A stretch of 12,759 bases of DNA from Proteobacteria bacterium ST_bin16 (GTDB lineage: Bacteria > Pseudomonadota > Gammaproteobacteria > Burkholderiales > Nitrosomonadaceae), in NCBI GenBank assembly GCA_002083595.1, contig MSXT01000064.1:1-12759 (forward strand), given 5' to 3'. How positions within the stretch are numbered: position 1 is the stretch's first letter; the number at the start of each line of letters is the position of its first letter. Under the pieces are notes generated by a model that saw only the letters and a program-made list of their open reading frames with translations, was not told where the DNA came from and made no database searches. Both the position numbers and the translations under genes were made by a program. Below are positions 6,377-12,759 of the stretch, piece after piece.

Positions 6377-7858
6377 ATGAACTCGCAAACACTGATGGTT
6401 CAGGGCACCACGTCGGATGCCGGAAAAAGCATGCTGGTCACGGCGTTGTGCCGCTGGCTGGCACGTCAGGGCGTGCGGGTAGCACCATTCAAACCGCAAA
6501 ATATGGCGCTCAATAGTGTGGTCACCCGCGATGGCGGAGAAATCGGCCGGGCGCAGGCAGTGCAAGCCTGGGCCGCTGGTCTGGCGCCGCATACCGATAT
6601 GAATCCGGTATTGCTGAAGCCCAATACCGATAAACAGGCGCAAATCATCATTCACGGTCATGCCATTGCCAACATGGATGCTGGTGTTTTTCACGACTAT
6701 AAAACGATTGCGCTAAAAGCGGTGCTGGAATCGCATACGCGGCTCAGTAATCAATACGAGCGGATTATTGCCGAGGGCGCGGGTTCACCAGCGGAAATTA
6801 ATCTGCGTGCCCACGATATTGCCAATATGGGCTTTGCCGAGGCGGTCGATTGTCCGGTCATACTCATTGCTGATATCGACCGCGGCGGTGTATTCGCGCA
6901 CTTTGCCGGCACATTGGCATTATTAAGCGAAAGCGAGCAAGCGCGCATTCAAGGTTTTGTCATTAACCGTTTCCGCGGTGATAAAAAATTGCTCGATCCC
7001 GGATTAGACTGGTTGGAGCAATATACCGGCAAACCGGTGCTGGGCGTATTGCCTTACCTGCAGGGCTTACACCTTGAGGCCGAAGATGCTTTACCCAACT
7101 CCGCTGACTCTACCGTTTCGCCGGAGCAAAAACTCTTCCGGATTATTGTTCCTGCACTGCCGCGCATCAGCAATCATACCGACTTCGACCCGCTGCGTTT
7201 ACATCCGCAAGTACACGTGCAATTTATCGGCCCCAGCGAAACCATTCCACCGGCCGATTTAATCATCCTACCAGGCTCAAAAAGCGTGCGCGCGGATCTG
7301 GATTGGTTGCGCCAGCAAGGCTGGGAACCGGTAATTCAGCGGCATTTACGTTATGGCGGAAAACTGCTGGGAATCTGCGGCGGTTTCCAAATGCTCGGCA
7401 ACTGGATCCATGATCCCACCGGTCTTGAAGGCAATGCCGGTAGTCTGCAAGGATTTGCTTTTTTCGATATGGAAACGACATTGGCAGCGGATAAAATTCT
7501 GCGCAATTGCCAGGGACGCTTATCTCTGAACGATGCGACCGTGACAGGTTACGAGATCCATGCGGGAATTACCACGTATCACACATGCTATCAACCGCTT
7601 ATCCATTTAGCACAAAGTCAGGATGGCGCAATTAGCAGCGATGGTTTGATAGCAGGAACGTATTTGCACGGCGCTTTCACATCCACTGCCGCGTGCCGAG
7701 AGTTACTGTCCTGGGCCGGATTGGATGCGCAGGTGGAAACACCCAATTACCAGACGACATGCAATGCCGCCATCGACCGGCTGGCGGATTGTGTCGAGCA
7801 ATACCTGGATACCGCGCGGTTGAACCGGTTGCTCAACTTGCCTACGCAGGTATCATGA
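6377..7858 (+). CDS. cobQ: Cobyric acid synthase (glutamine-hydrolysing)
   Basis: It amidates four side-chain carboxylates of adenosylcobyrinic acid a,c-diamide, using ATP and glutamine, to give adenosylcobyric acid. The 493 aa protein has the two family parts: an N-terminal dethiobiotin-synthetase-like ATP domain with P-loop GTTSDAGKS at 10-18, and a C-terminal class I glutamine amidotransferase domain with nucleophile C334 in GICGGF and histidine H431 in TYLHGAF. FKPQNMALN and NRFRGD are further family signatures. The ATG at 6377 is the first in frame and puts the P-loop at its normal distance from the N-terminus, although its ribosome site is poor. The gene overlaps cobU by 4 bases (ATGA). 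CobQ belongs to the synthesis branch rather than simple B12 salvage. Confidence 0.96.
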   Translation: MNSQTLMVQGTTSDAGKSMLVTALCRWLARQGVRVAPFKPQNMALNSVVTRDGGEIGRAQAVQAWAAGLAPHTDMNPVLLKPNTDKQAQIIIHGHAIANMDAGVFHDYKTIALKAVLESHTRLSNQYERIIAEGAGSPAEINLRAHDIANMGFAEAVDCPVILIADIDRGGVFAHFAGTLALLSESEQARIQGFVINRFRGDKKLLDPGLDWLEQYTGKPVLGVLPYLQGLHLEAEDALPNSADSTVSPEQKLFRIIVPALPRISNHTDFDPLRLHPQVHVQFIGPSETIPPADLIILPGSKSVRADLDWLRQQGWEPVIQRHLRYGGKLLGICGGFQMLGNWIHDPTGLEGNAGSLQGFAFFDMETTLAADKILRNCQGRLSLNDATVTGYEIHAGITTYHTCYQPLIHLAQSQDGAISSDGLIAGTYLHGAFTSTAACRELLSWAGLDAQVETPNYQTTCNAAIDRLADCVEQYLDTARLNRLLNLPTQVS

Positions 7859-8385
7859 CATCCGCCCGGACTTTGATTTTGGGCGGCGTGCGTTCCGGCA
7901 AAAGCCGTCTGGCGGAGCGTTTGGCGCTGGAGAGTCAATTGCCGGTCACATACATTGCCACCGCAACTGGCGAGGACGATGAAATGCGCGCAAGAATCGC
8001 TGCGCACCGGATACGGCGCCCTAATCATTGGCAAGTCATCGAAGAACCGCTACAACTGGCTTCCGTATTGATGCAGCATGCCAACAACGAATGCTGTCTA
8101 TTGGTTGATTGCTTGACACTCTGGTTGACGAATTGGTTGATCCACCCGGAAGCCGAACGATTCGATGCCGAACGCGCGGCATTCCTCACTGCACTCTCCT
8201 TGGTAACCAACAAACTGATTTTGGTCAGCAATGAAACAAACATGGGCATCATCCCGATGGGCGAATTAAGCCGCCGCTATTGTGACGAAGCCGGTGAATT
8301 ACATCAAACAGTGGCACAACATTGCGATCAAGTCATTTTAACCGTTGCCGGTTTGCCACTGGTGCTTAAAGGAGAACCGTTATGA
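7855..8385 (+). CDS. cobU: Adenosylcobinamide kinase / phosphate guanylyltransferase
   Basis: This bifunctional enzyme phosphorylates adenosylcobinamide and then transfers GMP to form adenosyl-GDP-cobinamide. The 176 aa sequence begins with the P-loop GGVRSGKS at 10-17. It has the motif AHRIRRP at 50-56, with H51 as the likely guanylylated histidine, the DCLTLWLTNW segment and the C-terminal SNETNMGIIP block. The start is the ATG within the ATGA overlap with the cobQ stop; the frame stays open further upstream inside cobQ, but that extension has no family character. Coupled translation with cobQ is expected. The protein has the ordinary CobU length with no truncation. Confidence 0.96.
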   Translation: MTSARTLILGGVRSGKSRLAERLALESQLPVTYIATATGEDDEMRARIAAHRIRRPNHWQVIEEPLQLASVLMQHANNECCLLVDCLTLWLTNWLIHPEAERFDAERAAFLTALSLVTNKLILVSNETNMGIIPMGELSRRYCDEAGELHQTVAQHCDQVILTVAGLPLVLKGEPL

Positions 8386-9455
8386 CGCAACCGGGTACCC
8401 TTCATTGGTTGAGTGCTCCTTTGGCCGTTACCAATCAGGAAATACACCAATTAGCCGAACAACGCCAGGCACAACTCACCAAGCCACCCGGCTCTCTTGG
8501 CCGCTTGGAAGAACTCGCGATCCGGCTGGCGGCCTTGCAAAACACCCTGCAACCCGGTGCCGATCGCGTGCACATCGCCATATTTGCCGCCGATCATGGT
8601 GTTGCCGCCGAGGGCGTATCAGCGTTTCCACAATCGGTCACCGGTGAGATGATCAAAAACTTCACGCGCGGCGGCGCAGCCATCAATGTTTTGGCTCGTG
8701 CATTGAACGCTTCGCTGGAAATCATTAACTTGGGAACAGTACACGATACGCAAGCGCTGACCCATGTGCGGCATTGTTACTTGGGACCGGGTACGGCCAA
8801 TTTTGTTCAGCAGCCCGCGATGACCTGGGAACAATTGAATCAAGCATTCCAGGCGGGTTTTGAAACCATTGAACGCGCACAGCAAACTGGCCAGCAGCTC
8901 TTTATCGGCGGTGAAATGGGAATCGGCAACACCACCAGCGCCACCGCGTTGGCGTGTCTTCTGCTGAATGAACAACCGGCACGGCTGACCGGGCGCGGCA
9001 CCGGATTGGATACACAAGGCATCGCGCATAAAATAACAGTCATCGCGCACGCATTATCGCTGCATCGGCCGCAAACCGATTCGCCTTTGGACGCATTGCG
9101 CCGCGTGGGCGGATTTGAGATTGCCGCATTGACGGGGGCTTATATCCATGGCGCGCAACTGGGCTTACCGCTGCTGATTGACGGATTTATCAGTACGGTC
9201 GCGTCATTGGCCGCTGAACATACTGTTCCGGGATGTAAAGACTGGTTTATTTTTTCCCATCAATCTTCCGAGCTGGGACACGCGCTCGTGCTTGAAGCAC
9301 TCAATGCCGATCCGCTCATCGATTTGCAGATGCGCCTTGGAGAAGGCAGTGGCGCAGCCGTGACGCTAAATCTGTTGCGCATGGCGTGCAGGTTGCATAA
9401 TGAAATGGCGACATTCTCCGAAGCACAGGTTTCGCAACAAAACGAGCTTCCATAG
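8382..9455 (+). CDS. cobT: Nicotinate-nucleotide--dimethylbenzimidazole phosphoribosyltransferase
   Basis: CobT moves phosphoribose from nicotinate mononucleotide to 5,6-dimethylbenzimidazole, giving alpha-ribazole 5'-phosphate, so it uses the BluB product directly. The 357 aa protein shows KPPGSLGRLE from K34, FAADHGVAAEGVSAFP around 67-82, GEMGIGNTT at 177-185 and LGEGSGA with catalytic-type E321; E178 is the second conserved glutamate. The length matches the family. A strong TAAAGGAG at 8367-8374 precedes the ATG, which overlaps the cobU stop by 4 bases. The coding end overlaps the candidate ATG start of the next gene. Confidence 0.96.
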   Translation: MTQPGTLHWLSAPLAVTNQEIHQLAEQRQAQLTKPPGSLGRLEELAIRLAALQNTLQPGADRVHIAIFAADHGVAAEGVSAFPQSVTGEMIKNFTRGGAAINVLARALNASLEIINLGTVHDTQALTHVRHCYLGPGTANFVQQPAMTWEQLNQAFQAGFETIERAQQTGQQLFIGGEMGIGNTTSATALACLLLNEQPARLTGRGTGLDTQGIAHKITVIAHALSLHRPQTDSPLDALRRVGGFEIAALTGAYIHGAQLGLPLLIDGFISTVASLAAEHTVPGCKDWFIFSHQSSELGHALVLEALNADPLIDLQMRLGEGSGAAVTLNLLRMACRLHNEMATFSEAQVSQQNELP

Positions 9456-10056
9456 CACTTTGACGACTTCGATTGATTTGCTGCGGCACGGCGTAACTGA
9501 AAACAGCCAGCGTTATTGCGGCAGCACGAATTATCCGCTGACCGGGCTCGGCTGGACGCAAATGTGGCATGCCGTTAATAGCCAATCAACCCCATGGCAG
9601 CATATCGTTACTTCCCCTTTAACCCGCTGCGCGGACTTTGCACATGCTTTGGGACAACGTTATTCGATTCCCGTCACTCAGGATGATCGTATCCGAGAAA
9701 TACATTTTGGCGATTGGGAAGATCGATCAAGCGCTGAACTGATGCATACCGATGCTGGTGCTTTATCTCGCTTCTGGCAAAACCCCCTCGATCACCCGCC
9801 GCCTAATGGTGAACATTTGCTGGATTTCAAGGCACGTGTTTTATCAGCTTGGGAAGATATTCAACAGCAATTTTGTGGAAGAAAGGTTTTATTGATCACG
9901 CATGGCGGTGTCATCCGGATGATCGTCTGCCATATTCTGCAGCATTCTCTCGAGCGAGCGCTCGATATTGATGTGCGTCATGCCAGCATCCGGCATGCGC
10001 GGATAGATCATGCTGGAACCTATCGTGTTACGCTCGATCCTAATTCTTCGCTATGA
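9400..10056 (+). CDS. cobC: Histidine phosphatase, probable alpha-ribazole phosphatase
   Basis: It is a phosphoglycerate-mutase-fold phosphatase; beside cobT the likely substrate is alpha-ribazole 5'-phosphate or cobalamin 5'-phosphate. Visible motifs are LLRHGVTE with phospho-acceptor H30, SPLTRC, REIHFGDWED and LLITHGGVIR with H168. The ATG at 9400 is the only ATG start and overlaps cobT by 56 bases. It adds about 20 basic residues before the family's normal beginning. A TTG at 9460, four bases after the cobT stop, would give 198 aa, close to E. coli CobC, and fits the spacing elsewhere in the operon. Neither start has a good ribosome site, so the N-terminus is open. Substrate assignment rests on context; the fold call is firm. 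Confidence 0.88.
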   Translation: MKWRHSPKHRFRNKTSFHSTLTTSIDLLRHGVTENSQRYCGSTNYPLTGLGWTQMWHAVNSQSTPWQHIVTSPLTRCADFAHALGQRYSIPVTQDDRIREIHFGDWEDRSSAELMHTDAGALSRFWQNPLDHPPPNGEHLLDFKARVLSAWEDIQQQFCGRKVLLITHGGVIRMIVCHILQHSLERALDIDVRHASIRHARIDHAGTYRVTLDPNSSL

Positions 10057-10080
10057 TCAGAGCAATTTTGTATCCGTGCA

Positions 10081-10140
10081 ATGATAGAAAATATCGCCGC
10101 TCTATTGCTTTCGTTGTTATTTCTACTGTTCAGTAAATAG
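10081..10140 (+). CDS. Possible 19-residue hydrophobic micro-ORF
   Basis: ATG at 10081 opens a 19-codon frame ending in TAG at 10138-10140, reading MIENIAALLLSLLFLLFSK. It is one hydrophobic stretch with a charged residue at each end, the look of a minimal membrane peptide. It lies 24 bases after cobC in the gap between convergent genes. No Shine-Dalgarno sequence is visible, and A+T-rich DNA yields such frames by chance. I list it only as a candidate. Confidence 0.15.
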   Translation: MIENIAALLLSLLFLLFSK

Positions 10141-10147
10141 CAACCGG

Positions 10148-12178
10148 TTAGCGGACGAAATCTTCCGGATACGGTATTTTCATATTTTCGCGATTCAGTA
10201 AACTGATTTGCTGATAGAACTTATCGATATCGGACCAACCGGCTTGATCGATTGATGGTATCCAACGCGCGCGCATATAACCGTTCCGGTCGATCAGAAA
10301 CTCCATATGATCAGGATGATTTTTCCCCCGCCCGATAATATCGGGATGCGTCAGCGTCCGGCGCGACAGTGCATAGCTGGCAGCTATCTCGGCCGCACCT
10401 TGCGTAACAACCGGGAACGGCAATTCAGCCGCGATTTGAGTTAGCTCAGCAGCGGCAAGTTCATTTGACGGTACTGCCAATACAGCGATATTTTGTTCAC
10501 TGAGGCGGTCATACGCTTGCTTTAATTGCTCAATACGATCCTGGGATTGCGGCCATGAGAGAATGACCAGTAAGACGGCTTTATTACCGCGAAAATCCTG
10601 CAGCGTGCCACTGTTGCCATTATTTTCCGTGTACGAAAAGAGTGGCGGTTTTATATAAGCTTTATTGGCTATGATTTCCGGTGTTAAAATCCGTGCCTGA
10701 TAACCTCTCGATAATGCATGCACATAGTTCACCAGATCCCAGCGATCCTCTTCGGATATTTTTTCCGCATAACCGGGCATATCGGTATTAGCCATTCCAT
10801 AGCTAATCCAATTGTAGAAATCTCCCGGTGTATGCTCTGAGGTATGTGGCTCGGTCAACAGATCGGGCAGTTTTGTCGATAGCGTACGTGACTTGATGCC
10901 ATTGCCCATTCCTTGATGACCATGACATTCAACGCAGTGCTGATTAAACAAAGCAGCACCATTAGCTATAGAAATTGCATCAAAAGGTACCGATGGTCTG
11001 CGATAGGTTTCCGGATATGCTTGGATTGCCAACGGCGGCAAAGCAATCGCAAGACCGGATGCCAGCAATAACGCAGGAATACCGATCAAACGCTTGAATC
11101 CCCAGTTGCGAAGCTGGCCGAGCTGAATTGCTCCTGCCGCTAGTACTAGAATAAAAACTCCAACCCATACTTGAGTGGCCACATTCGGATTATTCCATGT
11201 TGCCAGGATTGAAAACCGGAATGGGAAGGGCCAGTTCTCAATCAGTGCATGCTTCACCGGCGTAGTATTGGCAATTACGGTCGCCAAGAATAGCAATAAC
11301 AACGCCAGAACGAATTCAATACGCACCCATTTCCTTATCCCTGTTCTGCCAGGGCTCGCATTATCAGGTTGCGAATCGCTTGCTAATAACGGTAACCAAT
11401 GTGCACGGACTCGAGCTGCGATTAAGAGAATGATACTGAGGATAAATATCTTGATGCTAAGTAACCAACCGTAGGGGGTCGCAACCAGCGCGGCATAATA
11501 ACCGTCGAAGATACGATCGGCCACAGTGATTCCGGTCAAAATAATCAATAGCATCACTGGTAATGCGATTGATGAGAACCGCATCAACGTCTTATATTCC
11601 AGCGCATCACCACGTTTAGCCTTGACATTTTTGTTATTCTCATAAATCAATAGCAAAAAAGCCGGCAATGCTCCAAACCAAACACCAGCTAGAATAATGT
11701 GCAATGCATAAGGGAAAACCGCCAATACGGATAATTCTTCAGCTGCGGCATGACTTGCTAGTGAGCCTGCGATCAAAGGAAGGGCGGCAGCAAAAGCAAC
11801 TAAAATATACTGCCAGCGTGCTTTGGGAGATTTACGAAGAAAAACAATGATGAGTAGTAGAAATACCGCAGATAACGTCCGCCAGCTCCATATTTGACCA
11901 ACGCGTGTATCACTGATGAATCCTAACCAGACATCCCGCTGCCACAGATTACTAACATCCCCGGTAATTTGAACTAAAGATGTCATCAGCATTACCACAA
12001 GACCGATGGGTATACTGATAGCCAGCCATGGGAACAAACGTTCCAATCGCTCAATCCATGCTTCCAGGTAAGCTCGTTTCCCAGTATTTGCGATAGCTAA
12101 AAAGATACAGCTACCCAATAAAATCATGTTTGCTGCAAGTTGAAACCAACGTGCAATTGCTGCGATTACTTCTACCAT
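10148..12178 (-). CDS. copD: CopD-family copper protein fused to cytochrome c and a Sco/redoxin-like domain
   Basis: A 676 aa three-part membrane protein. Residues 1-385 hold about ten hydrophobic segments; the region around 155-180 (LHIILAGVWFGALPAFLL) is typical of the CopD family, which handles copper at the inner membrane. Residues about 400-492 form a class I-like cytochrome c domain with C415-V-E-C418-H419 and probable axial ligand M467. Residues about 510-676 resemble a thioredoxin/Sco fold (LLVILSW..., then HPDHMEFLIDRNG at 621-633), but W542-P-Q-S545 stands where a redox CxxxC would lie, and no cysteine is left there; H624 could match the Sco histidine. The gene starts 12 bases after copC and has a weak ribosome site, suggesting coupling. 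Copper role is from family and neighbour; the last domain's role is unknown. Confidence 0.88.
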   Translation of the reverse strand: MVEVIAAIARWFQLAANMILLGSCIFLAIANTGKRAYLEAWIERLERLFPWLAISIPIGLVVMLMTSLVQITGDVSNLWQRDVWLGFISDTRVGQIWSWRTLSAVFLLLIIVFLRKSPKARWQYILVAFAAALPLIAGSLASHAAAEELSVLAVFPYALHIILAGVWFGALPAFLLLIYENNKNVKAKRGDALEYKTLMRFSSIALPVMLLIILTGITVADRIFDGYYAALVATPYGWLLSIKIFILSIILLIAARVRAHWLPLLASDSQPDNASPGRTGIRKWVRIEFVLALLLLFLATVIANTTPVKHALIENWPFPFRFSILATWNNPNVATQVWVGVFILVLAAGAIQLGQLRNWGFKRLIGIPALLLASGLAIALPPLAIQAYPETYRRPSVPFDAISIANGAALFNQHCVECHGHQGMGNGIKSRTLSTKLPDLLTEPHTSEHTPGDFYNWISYGMANTDMPGYAEKISEEDRWDLVNYVHALSRGYQARILTPEIIANKAYIKPPLFSYTENNGNSGTLQDFRGNKAVLLVILSWPQSQDRIEQLKQAYDRLSEQNIAVLAVPSNELAAAELTQIAAELPFPVVTQGAAEIAASYALSRRTLTHPDIIGRGKNHPDHMEFLIDRNGYMRARWIPSIDQAGWSDIDKFYQQISLLNRENMKIPYPEDFVR

Positions 12179-12190
12179 TTTGCTACGATT

Positions 12191-12592
12191 TTATTCTTTT
12201 ACATTGAAATCAAAACTTGATTCAATGACATGACCATCAACCGACATCACACGATATTTTACAGTGTAACGCCCCGATCCTAGCTGCGGCAAACTCAAGA
12301 CAACAGATTTTGGATCATCTGCAACACTTTCAGGGCTATTTTCTGTCATTGAATTCTTATTGGAGTCGAGTACAGTAACGGCTGCATAAGACCCTTCTAT
12401 TTTTTCATTAAACCAAAGCCGCACTTGTTTGGGTGATATGGAAAGTGTAGCTCTTCTGGGTGGATCGGATTTAATTAGCGCTGCGTGCGCCATCACTGAT
12501 TTTGCTTGAAATGCAAAAGAAAACATTAACACCAGAGACGCAAGGACTGCTATCTTTTTAATAACAAACTGTATTGATGGCTTTTCTTGCAC
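12191..12592 (-). CDS. copC: Periplasmic copper-binding protein CopC
   Basis: A 133 aa secreted protein. The signal peptide ends at VMA35, leaving His36 as the first mature residue. Together with D119 and H121 in SVDGHV this makes the type of Cu(II) site known for CopC, in which the free N-terminus and His1 bind copper. There is no Met-rich loop, so a second Cu(I) site is unlikely. The mature part (about 98 aa) is one beta-sandwich with the usual SDPP and LWFNE stretches. The start is GTG at 12592, supported by AGAGGAAG just upstream (complement of 12595-12602); no ATG occurs early enough to keep the signal peptide. It is the first gene of a copC-copD unit and probably hands copper to, or takes it from, the CopD fusion. 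Confidence 0.94.
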   Translation of the reverse strand: MQEKPSIQFVIKKIAVLASLVLMFSFAFQAKSVMAHAALIKSDPPRRATLSISPKQVRLWFNEKIEGSYAAVTVLDSNKNSMTENSPESVADDPKSVVLSLPQLGSGRYTVKYRVMSVDGHVIESSFDFNVKE

Positions 12593-12647
12593 AGCTTCCT
12601 CTCAATTTTTCAGATTAAATATATTTTTCGCTGTTTGATTCTTCCAG

Positions 12648-12679
12648 CAAGGATGAGTTCCATACGCAACTCACCCTTG
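12648..12679 (-). terminator. 12-bp hairpin between the edge gene and copC
   Basis: Read on the minus strand, CAAGGGTGAGTT and AACTCATCCTTG pair over 12 positions with one G-U pair and an 8-base loop. On the plus strand that same pair is an A-C mismatch, so the structure favours minus-strand RNA. It lies 30 bases after the stop of the edge gene and 55 bases before copC. No U-run follows, so it may be an imperfect terminator or an RNA-stabilising or processing stem rather than a classic terminator. Confidence 0.4.
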
Positions 12680-12709
12680 ATCTCACACCAGCATTCGATA
12701 CAACTAGGC

Positions 12710-12759
12710 TTAGTTTTGATTAGCAGGTTTACGCTTACGCAAGAAGAAGAAAGCGGCAA
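12710..12759 (-). CDS. C-terminal end of a probable PEP-CTERM protein (partial)
   Basis: Only the last 15 codons and the stop (TAA, complement of 12710-12712) are inside the window; the gene continues beyond the right edge. The visible residues are AAFFFLRKRKPANQN: the end of a hydrophobic helix followed by an Arg/Lys cluster and a short tail. That is how PEP-CTERM proteins, processed by exosortase, usually end, and no other frame here is open with such character. The PEP motif itself would lie about 20 residues upstream, outside the window, so the call is an inference from the tail alone. It could equally be the end of another single-helix membrane protein. Confidence 0.5.
   Translation of the reverse strand, partial: AAFFFLRKRKPANQN

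Noticed and set aside
7693..7854. 54-codon N-terminal extension of cobU inside cobQ
   Set aside because: The P-loop belongs near the N-terminus in CobU, and the ATGA overlap gives the standard start.
10124..10135. TACTG-TT-CAGTA inverted repeat as the cobC terminator
   Set aside because: The two-base loop is too tight, the stem is weak and no U-run follows; no convincing terminator is seen in the convergent gap.
1..12759. CRISPR arrays, insertion sequences, tRNA, rRNA, phage or defence genes
   Set aside because: I found no spaced direct repeats, transposase motifs, RNA gene signatures or defence domains; the window consists of metabolic and transport genes.

Overview
The window looks like chromosomal DNA of a Gram-negative betaproteobacterium. 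A Nitrosomonas-like ammonia oxidiser is my best guess. The grounds are a TonB-dependent outer-membrane receptor, a BtuM-type corrinoid carrier, an oxygen-dependent lower-ligand synthase (BluB), a CopC/CopD copper pair and a PEP-CTERM-like protein tail at the right edge. No rRNA, tRNA, insertion sequence, phage gene or CRISPR array is visible.

Layout. (1) 41-2076, plus strand: a Ktr/Trk-type potassium uptake pair, the cytoplasmic RCK regulator followed 5 bases later by the channel-like membrane subunit. This part is visibly richer in A+T than the rest. (2) 2179-2557: a leader region with a sigma70-like promoter, a complete cobalamin riboswitch (about 2215-2416) and about 140 nt of likely expression platform. 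(3) 2558-10056, plus strand: a tightly packed vitamin B12 locus, btuB - btuM - cobO - bluB - cobQ - cobU - cobT - cobC. Most junctions are 4-base ATGA overlaps or gaps of 4-15 bases; the exception is the 94-base gap before cobQ. (4) 10057-10147: a short gap between convergent genes, holding one 19-codon hydrophobic micro-ORF of doubtful status. (5) 12592-10148, minus strand: copC, then a long CopD-cytochrome c-thioredoxin-like fusion. (6) 12710-12759, minus strand: the last 15 codons of an upstream gene whose tail looks like a PEP-CTERM sorting signal. A 12-bp hairpin lies between it and copC.

How it works together. Corrinoid binding to the riboswitch should switch off uptake and probably the whole locus. 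BtuB with TonB brings corrinoids into the periplasm. BtuM, a solitary ECF-type S-component with the family's cysteine near residue 80, would carry them across the inner membrane without an ABC transporter and could remove the upper cyano ligand. CobO adenosylates the corrin, CobQ amidates it to cobyric acid, and CobU makes the GDP-activated cobinamide. BluB makes 5,6-dimethylbenzimidazole from FMN and O2, CobT makes alpha-ribazole phosphate from it, and CobC removes the phosphate. CbiB/CobD and the final synthase CobS are not in the window, nor are corrin-ring genes. The copper pair would bind Cu(II) in the periplasm and move or use it at the membrane. Its fused haem domain and cysteine-less Sco-like domain suggest a link to cuproenzyme maturation.
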